Below are positions 42,082 to 49,592 of a stretch of 64,000 nt of DNA, piece by piece. This DNA comes from JAUQQI01 sp042408785. GTDB lineage: Bacteria; Chloroflexota; Dehalococcoidia; JAUQQI01. A program made the translations under genes and the position numbers. The stretch's first letter is position 1, and every line of letters begins with the position of its first letter. The DNA lies in contig JBHOQU010000032.1 in NCBI GenBank assembly GCA_042408785.1, forward strand, positions 1-64,000, given 5' to 3'. The notes beneath the pieces are model-generated. The model was not told the origin of the DNA. It saw only the letters and a list, made by a program, of their open reading frames with translations, and did no database searches.

Positions 42082-42087
42082 ATTATA
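42082..42087 (-). promoter_or_regulatory. -10 box for the tRNA-His/tRNA-Arg transcript
   Basis: Minus-strand TATAAT at 42087-42082, 28 bases before tRNA-His. The -35 region is weak (GC-rich). Confidence 0.5.
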
Positions 42088-42146
42088 CCGAAAACCCGGA
42101 AGCCCCGCGGCTAATAATCCGGCCCTGGTCTGCCGATAGCTGATCG

Positions 42147-42155
42147 TGGCATAAT
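42147..42155 (+). promoter_or_regulatory. Extended -10 promoter of the secreted-protein gene
   Basis: TGGCATAAT at 42147-42155 fits an extended -10 (TGn then CATAAT); no good -35. It lies 31 bases before the ATG at 42187. Confidence 0.45.
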
Positions 42156-42186
42156 GCAACTGCTTGCGGAGTGTTGCTGAGCGAAG

Positions 42187-43023
42187 ATGAGGACCAGGGC
42201 TTACCTGCTTTCTCTCCTAGCCCTCGGCATTCTGGTGCTGAGCAGCCGCACCGGCCAGGCCGAAAACCGGTCCCAGTCCCCAAGACTTTCGGTCCCAGCC
42301 CAGAGGCTCCAGACCCAGGCCGGATTTCGGGTGCTCCTCCCGGCTGTTTTTTACGCCCAGCCGCCGGCCTGCGACCCCATCCCCGGCCAGCAGTACGAAG
42401 CGATACCCATTGAGGGAAAGCCCATCACCAGCCCGCCGGCCGAACAGCATCCGGACATCAACGCCCTGGCCGTGCGCGGGTATGTTTTAACCAACGAAGC
42501 AAAAACCTTAATCGATTACGGCGGCCATACCGACCCGGGCGCGCCCCGGCTGTACAGCCTCTTCCTGGACAATAGGGTGCCCCAGTTTCCCAATGTTTAC
42601 AAAGTCTATAACTGGGACTGGGACCGAATGGTCCGCACCACGCCCATCACGACCCCGCCGGTAACCCTCCTGGGCATGGGTACCAGTCGGGGCGAGGTGC
42701 TCCGGCTTCCCTGGCGCAATGCCTCCGACATCTACCAGGGCACATACTGGGCCCTGGTGCTCTACGCCTCAACCGAGCGGATAACCTTGGTTTACACCCG
42801 CTTCGATACGGTGGCCTGGGGTTACACCATCCACGTCGAGGGTCTCTGCGTCGAGCCCGGCCTCCTCAACCTCTACCAACAGCAGAATGCGGCGGGACGG
42901 CGGAACCTTCCGGCCCTGAAACAGCAGCAGCCTTTCGGCCGGGCCAACGGGGCCGAAATAAAAGTTGCCATCCGGGATACGGGCTCCTTTATGGACCCCC
43001 GGTCCCGCAAGGACTGGTGGTAG
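42187..43023 (+). CDS. Secreted hypothetical protein
   Basis: 278 residues with a signal peptide (about 1-25, LLSLLALGILVLSSRTGQA). Shortly after comes FRVLLPAVFYAQPPACDPIPG; the LLPAVF patch resembles the [FLY]LPLV signature of Chloroflexota exported proteins. The rest is beta-rich with many Tyr/Trp and no active-site motif I can name (QHPDINALAVRGY, YNWDWDRMV, LGMGTSRGEVLRLPWRNASDIYQG). Two Cys (one in ACDPIP, one in GLCVEPG) could form a disulfide. Function unknown; single gene with its own promoter. Confidence 0.78.
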   Translation: MRTRAYLLSLLALGILVLSSRTGQAENRSQSPRLSVPAQRLQTQAGFRVLLPAVFYAQPPACDPIPGQQYEAIPIEGKPITSPPAEQHPDINALAVRGYVLTNEAKTLIDYGGHTDPGAPRLYSLFLDNRVPQFPNVYKVYNWDWDRMVRTTPITTPPVTLLGMGTSRGEVLRLPWRNASDIYQGTYWALVLYASTERITLVYTRFDTVAWGYTIHVEGLCVEPGLLNLYQQQNAAGRRNLPALKQQQPFGRANGAEIKVAIRDTGSFMDPRSRKDWW

Positions 43024-43128
43024 GACGGGCGGGCTTTGCGATTATCAATTGCCGGCAGCTGGCGGCTGGTTTAGGTGTCGGGACCCCCGGTCGTACACGG
43101 AAGATAGCCGGAAAGCCCTGTCGGCCCC

Positions 43129-44247
43129 TTAAAGGCCGTGGATGGGGAAGATGAGCTGTTTTACCAGTTCGACGCTGGCCTGGGCAAAGGCCCGGATGTC
43201 GGCCCCCAGCTTTTCGGGGAGCGGATTGGGTACGGGGTCCCGAAGCCGCCGGCCCACCAGCCCGTGGAACTGGGCCGGGACGTCGTCGGGCAGCTCGATG
43301 CCCCCAAACTCGGCGTAAGCAAGGGCCCAGGCCCGAGGGACGACGCTCAGGTTGTAGCCGCCGCCCCCCAGGGCCACCAGCCGGGGGCAGAAACGGATGA
43401 TGCGTCGGACGGCCTCGATGAAGCCGTAGGTGGTGAGGGCCAGGTGGGTAAGAGGGTCGTCCCGGTGGGTATCCACCCCGAGCTGAGCCACGACCACATC
43501 GGGCTTGAAGGCCTCGATAAGGGGGGGCACGACCTGGTCGAAGGCCCAGAGCCAGACCTCGTCGTCGGTGTAGGGGGCCAGGGGGATGTTCACCGAGTAG
43601 CCCCGGCCCTTGCCCGTCCCGATTTCCTGGACGTCGCCGGTGCCGGGGAATAAGAATCGACCCGCCTCGTGGATGGAGATGGTCAGGACCCGGTCGGTGC
43701 CATAAAAAATGTACTGGACACCGTCGCCGTGGTGGGCGTCGATGTCGATGTAGGCCACCCGGTAGCCCCGGTTGACGAGGTGGGCAATTACGATGGCGGG
43801 GTCGTTAAAGATACAAAAGCCCGAGGCCCGGTCGGGCATGGCGTGGTGGAGGCCGCCGGCAATGTTGAAGGCCACCGGGAAGGTGCCCTCCACCACCAGC
43901 TCCATGGCCTTAAGGCTGGCCCCAACCACCAGCTTGGAAGCCTCATACATTCCGGGGAACACCGGGTTGTCGCCCCAGTCGGAAAAGTTGTAGCGGGCGG
44001 GGTTGTACCGGCGCTCGCCCCGGCTGAGGCTTTTCACGGCCTCGATGTATTCGGGGTCGTGGACGAGGCGCAGGTCGTCATCGGTGGCCTCGCCGGGGGC
44101 CACCAGCTCGGTGTTTTCCAGCTTGAAAACCCCGTAGGCTTCTAAAAGCTCATAAGTGTGCCGATATCTGACCGGCTTTAACGGGTGGTCTGGACGGTAA
44201 ACGTGCCGGGAGAGGGCGTCATCGTAGACGAAGGCCGCCCGCCTCAT
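43129..44247 (-). CDS. acuC: AcuC-like class I/II histone-deacetylase-family protein
   Basis: 372 residues. All HDAC-fold motifs are visible: tandem His in GGLHHAM, metal site DIDAHHGDGVQ, SIHEAGRFLFPGTG, the second Asp in AQLGVDTH, and GGGGYNLSVVPRAW. Members deacetylate small molecules or proteins such as acetyl-CoA synthetase (AcuC in Bacillus). It is the second deacetylase in the window after the sirtuin at 11733. Its ATG overlaps the stop of the upstream Mut7-C gene by 4 bases. Confidence 0.93.
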   Translation of the reverse strand: MRRAAFVYDDALSRHVYRPDHPLKPVRYRHTYELLEAYGVFKLENTELVAPGEATDDDLRLVHDPEYIEAVKSLSRGERRYNPARYNFSDWGDNPVFPGMYEASKLVVGASLKAMELVVEGTFPVAFNIAGGLHHAMPDRASGFCIFNDPAIVIAHLVNRGYRVAYIDIDAHHGDGVQYIFYGTDRVLTISIHEAGRFLFPGTGDVQEIGTGKGRGYSVNIPLAPYTDDEVWLWAFDQVVPPLIEAFKPDVVVAQLGVDTHRDDPLTHLALTTYGFIEAVRRIIRFCPRLVALGGGGYNLSVVPRAWALAYAEFGGIELPDDVPAQFHGLVGRRLRDPVPNPLPEKLGADIRAFAQASVELVKQLIFPIHGL

Positions 44248-44729
44248 TCCGACCCGACCACGACCGTTTGAAGTTCGGCCCGCATCCGCTCCCAGTGGGT
44301 TCCCGGCCAGTAAACCCGGCCGCAGCTGGGACAGCGCCGGAAGTCCTCCTGGGTGGCGTGGACGTAGGGGGGCACCCGGTGGGCCACCTCAGCCTTGGCC
44401 ACCGGGTGCAGGGGCGAGTTGCACGCCAGGCATCGGGAGAACCACCGCTCCGGGTTCGGAAGCTTGAGGGCTTCGACAACCTCCCGGAGCTGGCCGAGCC
44501 GGTCGTTGCTCCGAACAAACACGACCTGGAGACGCCCATCGATAACTTCGCGCCGGCGCAGAAAGGCGGTGTCCTTGGTGACAATGATGCGGCCCTCCCG
44601 CCGGGCGATGGCCAGGAGGTCCTCATCGGCGATGGGGTTGATGAACAGGGTGTCGAACCCGAGGACCCGAAGCCACTTGGCAAGGCGGCCGACGTTGTTA
44701 TCGACGATAAATTTAGGGGCCGAATCCAT
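44244..44729 (-). CDS. Mut7-C RNase-domain (PIN-like) protein with zinc ribbon
   Basis: 161 residues. FIVDNNVGRLAKWLRVLGFDT at the start, then ADEDLLAIA and IIVTKDTAFLRR, form the acidic site of the Mut7-C domain, a PIN-like nuclease fold. The C-terminus is a zinc ribbon with CLAC (about 100-103) and CPSC (about 132-135). Such proteins are likely RNases, but biochemistry is scarce. Encoded between the small membrane protein and acuC genes on one leftward transcript. Confidence 0.9.
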   Translation of the reverse strand: MDSAPKFIVDNNVGRLAKWLRVLGFDTLFINPIADEDLLAIARREGRIIVTKDTAFLRRREVIDGRLQVVFVRSNDRLGQLREVVEALKLPNPERWFSRCLACNSPLHPVAKAEVAHRVPPYVHATQEDFRRCPSCGRVYWPGTHWERMRAELQTVVVGSE

Positions 44730-44735
44730 TGGGGA

Positions 44736-45152
44736 TTAGCGGCCGGTGATCCGGCGCCACCAGCGCCGGATCTTCAGCCAGAGGCTGTCGCCGTACGGGG
44801 AGTAGTCTTCAATATACTGACCCCGCCACCGGGGAGTATAACGGGGCCGCCCGGCCCGAAGGACCGACCAGGTAAAACCGATTAAAAACAAAAGCAGGCC
44901 GAGCATCCCCACGTAGTAGCCAGCCCGGGGAAGCAGCAGCCGCAAGAACCAGGCGCTGAACACCAGGATGACGCTCACCAGGATGAGCTGACCAGGGTCG
45001 GTAAGGAACCCGGGGACCGGAATGGTTACCTGAAAGCCGTTGACGAACCTCCGGAAGCGGCCTTTAAGCCGGGCCCACAGGCTGCGCCTGGGACCCTGAC
45101 GCTCCATCCGCTCGAAGATTTCCCGTAACTGCTCCTCAATCGGGTCAGGCAT
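44736..45152 (-). CDS. Small membrane protein
   Basis: 138 residues from ATG 45152; the frame is open further upstream but the promoter at 45174-45202 excludes it. A charged N-terminus (DPIEEQLREIFERMERQGPRRSLW) is followed by two membrane helices (about 55-72 and 78-95) and a basic C-terminal tail (WLKIRRWWRRITGR). Not recognised. It is divergent from the MoxR-VWA operon and shares its regulatory region, and is conserved-looking in layout (tail-charged, two helices) but without a named domain. Confidence 0.75.
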   Translation of the reverse strand: MPDPIEEQLREIFERMERQGPRRSLWARLKGRFRRFVNGFQVTIPVPGFLTDPGQLILVSVILVFSAWFLRLLLPRAGYYVGMLGLLLFLIGFTWSVLRAGRPRYTPRWRGQYIEDYSPYGDSLWLKIRRWWRRITGR

Positions 45153-45173
45153 GCCGTAAACAACCCCAATCCT

Positions 45174-45202
45174 ATTGTATGTCACCCAGGGACCTTGTTC
45201 AA
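45174..45202 (-). promoter_or_regulatory. Promoter of the membrane protein-Mut7-C-acuC transcript
   Basis: Minus strand TTGAAC (45202-45197), exactly 17 bases, TACAAT (45179-45174). Confidence 0.7.
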
Positions 45203-45293
45203 CCCAATGGGAGGTAAACCAGGGGCCCCGGAGCAGACCGGCTCCCGCGCCTTGACGGCAAAACCGGGAAGCCCGGCTCGGCCCGCTGACTAC

Positions 45294-45323
45294 TTGACCA
45301 CCGGGTGAAGTCTGGTTTATGCT
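45294..45323 (+). promoter_or_regulatory. Promoter of the MoxR-VWA operon
   Basis: TTGACC (45294-45299), 18 bases, TATGCT (45318-45323). GGAGGGGAAGGGG follows at 45341-45353 as a ribosome site for ATG 45364. Confidence 0.55.
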
Positions 45324-45363
45324 TGGGCTGAAGACCCAATGGAGGGGAAGGGGATAATCGGTT

Positions 45364-46764
45364 ATGGCTTCGGCTAAACCCAGAACCATCGGGGAACTCC
45401 GTCGGAGCGGCTACAAAGTAATATCGGTCAAAGAGGAGCTACGCAAAAACCTTATCGAAAAGGTTCGCCGGGGCGAGGAGCTGTTCCCCGGCATTATTGG
45501 TTTTGAGGATACGGTGATTCCCCAGATTGAAAATGCCATCCTTTCGGGGCAGGATATCATCCTCCTGGGCGAGCGGGGGCAGGCCAAGACCCGGCTCATC
45601 CGGTCGCTGGTTAACCTGCTTGACCCGGAAATTCCCATCATCGCCGGGTGCGAGATAAACGATAACCCGTATGCCCCCATCTGCAAGCGATGCCGGGACC
45701 TGGTCGCCGAGTTCGGGGACGACGTGGAGGTCGACTGGCTGCCCCGGGAGGCCCGCTATGCCGAGAAGCTGGCCACCCCTGATGTCACCATTGCCGACCT
45801 TATCGGGGAGGTGGACCCCATTCGGGTGGCGGAGGGCCGCTACCTGGCCGATGAGCTCACTATCCACTACGGCCTTATCCCCCGAGTGAACCGGGGGATT
45901 TTTGCCATTAACGAGCTTCCCGACCTGGCCGAGCGGATCCAGGTGGGCCTCTTCAACATCATGGAGGAGCGGGACGTTCAGATTCGGGGTTACCGGATCC
46001 GGCTCCCCCTGGACGTCTACGTGGTGGCGACGGCCAACCCCGAGGATTACACCAACCGGGGTCGGATCATTACCCCGCTGAAGGACCGCTACGGTTCCCA
46101 GATCCGGACCCACTACCCCCGCACCATCGAGGAAGAGATCCGGATCATGGAGCAGGAGCGCACGGCCTTCGAAGATGCCCGGTTCCAGGTAACGGTGCCC
46201 CAGTACATCAAGGAGATTATTGCCGAGGTCTCGGCCCTGGCCCGCAAGAGCCCGGACATCAACCAGCGCTCGGGGGTGAGCGTGCGGGTATCCATTGCCA
46301 ACTACGAAAACGTCATATCCAACGCCCTGCGCCGGGCCATCCGCCTCGGCGAAGAGCATGTTGTGCCCCGGATGAGCGACCTTCCGGCTATCATCGCCTC
46401 CACCGCCGGCAAAATCGAGCTCGAATCCGTCGAGGACGGTCGGGAAGAGCAGGTTGTCGAACGGCTCCTGCTCAGCGCCGTCGCCCGCACCTTCAACCGC
46501 TACTTCGAGGTCCAGCAGTTCGAGCCCCTCATCCAGCGCTTCCGGGGCGGCCTCAAGGTGGACGTGGGGGAGATGATGCCCTCGGGCCACTACGTGCGGC
46601 TGATGCGGGAGCTGGACGGGATGCTGGAGGGGGTCGCCCGGCTGGGGGCCTACGACAGCCCGGCCACCATCGCCAGCGCCGTCGAGTTCATCCTTGAGGG
46701 GCTCCATGTGAACAAGCGGCTTAACAAAGAAAGACTGCCGGGAAAGGTGGTTTACCGGTCTTAA
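45364..46764 (+). CDS. MoxR/magnesium-chelatase-type AAA+ ATPase
   Basis: 466 residues. Walker A is GERGQAKT (69-76). Walker B reads GIFAINELPDL, where Asn stands in the usual Asp position before Glu, a form I recall for a subfamily typified by mycobacterial Rv0958. ATANPEDYTNRGRIITPLKDR carries sensor 1 and arginine-finger elements. A Cys-bearing insert lies just after the P-loop helix (C96, C107, C110), possibly a metal site. The partner VWA gene follows 48 bases on. Such pairs act as chaperone-like machines on unknown clients; true Mg-chelatase activity is unlikely without a BchH subunit. Confidence 0.88.
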   Translation: MASAKPRTIGELRRSGYKVISVKEELRKNLIEKVRRGEELFPGIIGFEDTVIPQIENAILSGQDIILLGERGQAKTRLIRSLVNLLDPEIPIIAGCEINDNPYAPICKRCRDLVAEFGDDVEVDWLPREARYAEKLATPDVTIADLIGEVDPIRVAEGRYLADELTIHYGLIPRVNRGIFAINELPDLAERIQVGLFNIMEERDVQIRGYRIRLPLDVYVVATANPEDYTNRGRIITPLKDRYGSQIRTHYPRTIEEEIRIMEQERTAFEDARFQVTVPQYIKEIIAEVSALARKSPDINQRSGVSVRVSIANYENVISNALRRAIRLGEEHVVPRMSDLPAIIASTAGKIELESVEDGREEQVVERLLLSAVARTFNRYFEVQQFEPLIQRFRGGLKVDVGEMMPSGHYVRLMRELDGMLEGVARLGAYDSPATIASAVEFILEGLHVNKRLNKERLPGKVVYRS

Positions 46765-46812
46765 GGCGGTGCGGCCGGCTCCGGCCGCCAACTTTGGGAG
46801 GGGGCTTTCGGC

Positions 46813-48819
46813 ATGCCGATTTATCGCTACTCCGAGTGGGACGGCACCCAGGATTTTAGCCTCGACCCCGACGAGCTTCTAAAGGCCCTGTCGGACGACG
46901 TCCTGGCCCACGGGGATATCTCTCAGGCCCTGCGTCAGCTTCTGCGCCGGGGTTTCACGCGTCCGGACGGCACCCGGTTCATGGGCTTGCAGGAGCTGAT
47001 GCAGCGGGTCCGCCAGGCCCGTCAGCAGCGGCTCGACCGCTATAACCTGGGGTCGATCCTGGACGACATCCGCAAGAAGCTGGAGCAGGTCGTGCAGACC
47101 GAGCGGCAGGGGATCGAGCGCCGGCTGGCCGAGGCCCGGGCGCAGGCTCCCCAGGGGGCCGAAGACCCCCTGGTTAAGATGATGGAGAAGGTTGCCCGGC
47201 GCAAGCTTGATTACCTCGATCAGCTTCCCCCCGACCTGGCCGGTCAGGTCAAGGCCCTCAGCGACTACGAGTTTATGGACCCCGAAGCCCAGCGGCTCTT
47301 CCAGGAGCTTATGCAGATGCTCCAGGGCCAGGTGATGGATTCGTTCTTCCAGAGCCTTTACCAGCAGATTCAGAGTTTGACTCCTGAGGACCTGGCCCGG
47401 ATCCGGCAGATGGTCCAGGAGCTTAACCGGATGCTGGAACAGCGGATGCGGGGTCAGGAGCCCGACTTCGACCGCTTTATGCGGCAGTTTGGGGACATGT
47501 TCGGTCCGAACCCGCCCCAAAGCCTGGACGAACTGCTCGAGCAGATGCGCCAGCGGATGGCGATGATGCGGTCCCTCCTGGACTCCCTCTCCCCCCAGCA
47601 GCGGCAGGCCCTCCAGGAGCTTTTAGAGTCGGTCCTCAGGGACGAAGGGCTTCGGCAGGAGCTGGCGGCCCTGGCCGCCAACCTGGAGTACCTGATGCCC
47701 AGCGACGACCTGCGCAACCGCTACCCCTTCCGGGGCGACGAGCCCCTCAGCCTGCAGGAGGCGATGCGGCTCATGGAGGAACTGCAGGCCCTCGACCGGC
47801 TCGAGCAGCAGCTTCGGGCCGCCGAGCAGGGCCGGGGCCTGGACGACGTGGATGCCGAAAAGCTCCGGGAGCTTTTGGGCGAGGAGGCCCACCGGATGAT
47901 GGAGGCGCTCCGGCAGATGGCCCGCCTCCTGGAGGAGGCGGGGTACATCCGGTCCCGGGGCAACCGGTGGGAGCTGACCCCCCGGGCCATGCGGAAGATC
48001 GGTCAGAAAGCCCTTTATGACATCTTCAACCAGATTAAAAAGGACCGGTTCGGCAAGCACGAAACGGCCTACCGGGGACCCGGCAACGAGCGGGCCGAGG
48101 ACACCAAGCCTTACGAGTTCGGCGACCCCTTCCACCTCCACCTGGAAAGGACGCTGATGAACAGCCTGATTCGGGAGGGGCCGAAGGTTCCGGTCAAGCT
48201 TTCGCCCGGTGACTTCGAAGTCTTCCAAACCAGACACACCAGCCAGACGGCCACGGTGATGATGCTGGACTTGAGCTGGTCGATGGGGCTGCGGGGCAAC
48301 TTCTTTGCCGCCAAGAAGGTGGCCCTGGCCTTAAGCCAGCTTATCAAAACCCAGTTCCCCCGGGACGTGCTCTACATTGTCGGCTTCTCCAGGTATGCCC
48401 GCCAGCTCACCGAGCAGGAGCTGGCCGAGGCCACCGTCGATGAGTACTCCTATGGCACCAACATCCAGCACGCCTTTATGCTCGCCCAGCGGCTCCTGGC
48501 CAAGCACAACACGGCCAACAAACAGATAATCATGGTCACCGACGGGGAGCCCACCTCCCACATCGAGGGCGGCCGGGCCTTCTTCGCCTACCCGCCCACC
48601 CTCCGGACCCTCCAGCTTACCCTCCAGGAGGCCCGGAACTGCACCCGCCAGGGGATCATCATTAACACCTTCATGCTGGACCGCAGCTTCTACATGATGG
48701 AGTTTGTGGAGCAGCTGGCCCGGATAAATAAGGGACGGATCTTTTACACGAGCCCGGAGCGGCTGGGCCAGTACGTGCTGGTGGACTACCTGGCCAACAG
48801 GCGTCGGCGGATCGCCTAG
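46813..48819 (+). CDS. VWA-domain protein, partner of the MoxR-type ATPase
   Basis: 668 residues, ATG preceded by GGGAGGGGG. The first 440 residues are helical, Gln/Arg/Met-rich and coiled-coil-prone, with repeated LxxMxQ patterns. The C-terminal VWA domain (about 475-668) has an intact MIDAS: D486-L-S488-W-S490, Thr in YGTNIQ and Asp in MVTDGEPT. It should bind a client through a metal-mediated contact while the ATPase remodels it. Size and layout match Rv0959-like partners. No membrane helix, so cytoplasmic. Its last 4 bases overlap the convergent gene. Confidence 0.9.
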   Translation: MPIYRYSEWDGTQDFSLDPDELLKALSDDVLAHGDISQALRQLLRRGFTRPDGTRFMGLQELMQRVRQARQQRLDRYNLGSILDDIRKKLEQVVQTERQGIERRLAEARAQAPQGAEDPLVKMMEKVARRKLDYLDQLPPDLAGQVKALSDYEFMDPEAQRLFQELMQMLQGQVMDSFFQSLYQQIQSLTPEDLARIRQMVQELNRMLEQRMRGQEPDFDRFMRQFGDMFGPNPPQSLDELLEQMRQRMAMMRSLLDSLSPQQRQALQELLESVLRDEGLRQELAALAANLEYLMPSDDLRNRYPFRGDEPLSLQEAMRLMEELQALDRLEQQLRAAEQGRGLDDVDAEKLRELLGEEAHRMMEALRQMARLLEEAGYIRSRGNRWELTPRAMRKIGQKALYDIFNQIKKDRFGKHETAYRGPGNERAEDTKPYEFGDPFHLHLERTLMNSLIREGPKVPVKLSPGDFEVFQTRHTSQTATVMMLDLSWSMGLRGNFFAAKKVALALSQLIKTQFPRDVLYIVGFSRYARQLTEQELAEATVDEYSYGTNIQHAFMLAQRLLAKHNTANKQIIMVTDGEPTSHIEGGRAFFAYPPTLRTLQLTLQEARNCTRQGIIINTFMLDRSFYMMEFVEQLARINKGRIFYTSPERLGQYVLVDYLANRRRRIA

Positions 48820-49592
48820 CGGAACGTAAGCCCCAGGAGCCCTTCCAGGTAAAACCGCAGGGCGGCCAGGCCCATCAGCTCGACCAGGGCCGCCCCCAGG
48901 GCCAGGCTGAGGCCGGGTACGGCATCAACCCAGCCGCCGAAGCTCCGGGCTTTCCCGAGAAGATAGAGGCCCACCACCAGGTTAAAGAGGCCGAGCAGGA
49001 CCCAGACGCCCCCGACGCCCACCAGCGAAACCGGGTAAAGCATCAGAGCCGAGCCCGAAGCGGCGGCCCCAAAAAGTACGGCCTGCAGGAGGCCCACCGG
49101 CGCCAGGTCGGCCCAGCCCACCGCCGGGCCGGGGACCGGCTTGCGCCAGAGGGCGCCCCCGACTACCGGCGCAAAGACCACCCCGATGCTCACCCCGGCC
49201 AGAAGGCCGGTGCCGAGCCGGAGGGTGTTGGCCGGCGGGTATGGGTGGGGCAGGCCCAGGTCGCTCAGAAAGGCGTTGAAGCCGTCGAAGGCCATCGCCC
49301 CAAAGAAGAGGAGCGTGAGGCCGACCAGGCCCAGGGGCGGCAGGCCGGCGGCCCGAAGCCCGCGGCGGACCCAGAGCCAGCCCAGCGTCAGGAAGGCTCC
49401 GCCGTAGATCCCCACCATCCGGGCCTCCAGGGGCGGCTGAGCCGAGCCCAGGAAAAGGGAGTGGGCGGGGCGCTGGGGACAGACCCCGGCGCCGAGAAAG
49501 TGGAGCTTGTCCAAAAGGCTGCCTGGGGTCAGGCCGAAACCGACTGGCAGCAGAAGGATTAGGGCGGCCGGCAAGATGAGGCTTTTTTTCAA
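48816..49592 (-). CDS. Divergent DUF2085-like membrane protein
   Basis: 258 residues, about seven membrane helices. The segment GAGVCPQRPAHSLFLG, then PPLEARMVGIYGGAF, follows the DUF2085 layout (CHQ..P.RS...G, then C.R..GIY) but lacks the His of CHQ and the second Cys. It is therefore a second, degenerate family member beside the one at 13221. It overlaps the transglutaminase gene stop by 4 bases, so the two are co-translated. Function unknown. Confidence 0.75.
   Translation of the reverse strand: MKKSLILPAALILLLPVGFGLTPGSLLDKLHFLGAGVCPQRPAHSLFLGSAQPPLEARMVGIYGGAFLTLGWLWVRRGLRAAGLPPLGLVGLTLLFFGAMAFDGFNAFLSDLGLPHPYPPANTLRLGTGLLAGVSIGVVFAPVVGGALWRKPVPGPAVGWADLAPVGLLQAVLFGAAASGSALMLYPVSLVGVGGVWVLLGLFNLVVGLYLLGKARSFGGWVDAVPGLSLALGAALVELMGLAALRFYLEGLLGLTFR

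Noticed and set aside
45364..48819. Magnesium chelatase for chlorophyll synthesis
   Set aside because: No BchH-type subunit or pigment genes; the ATPase/VWA pair fits the general MoxR-VWA group.
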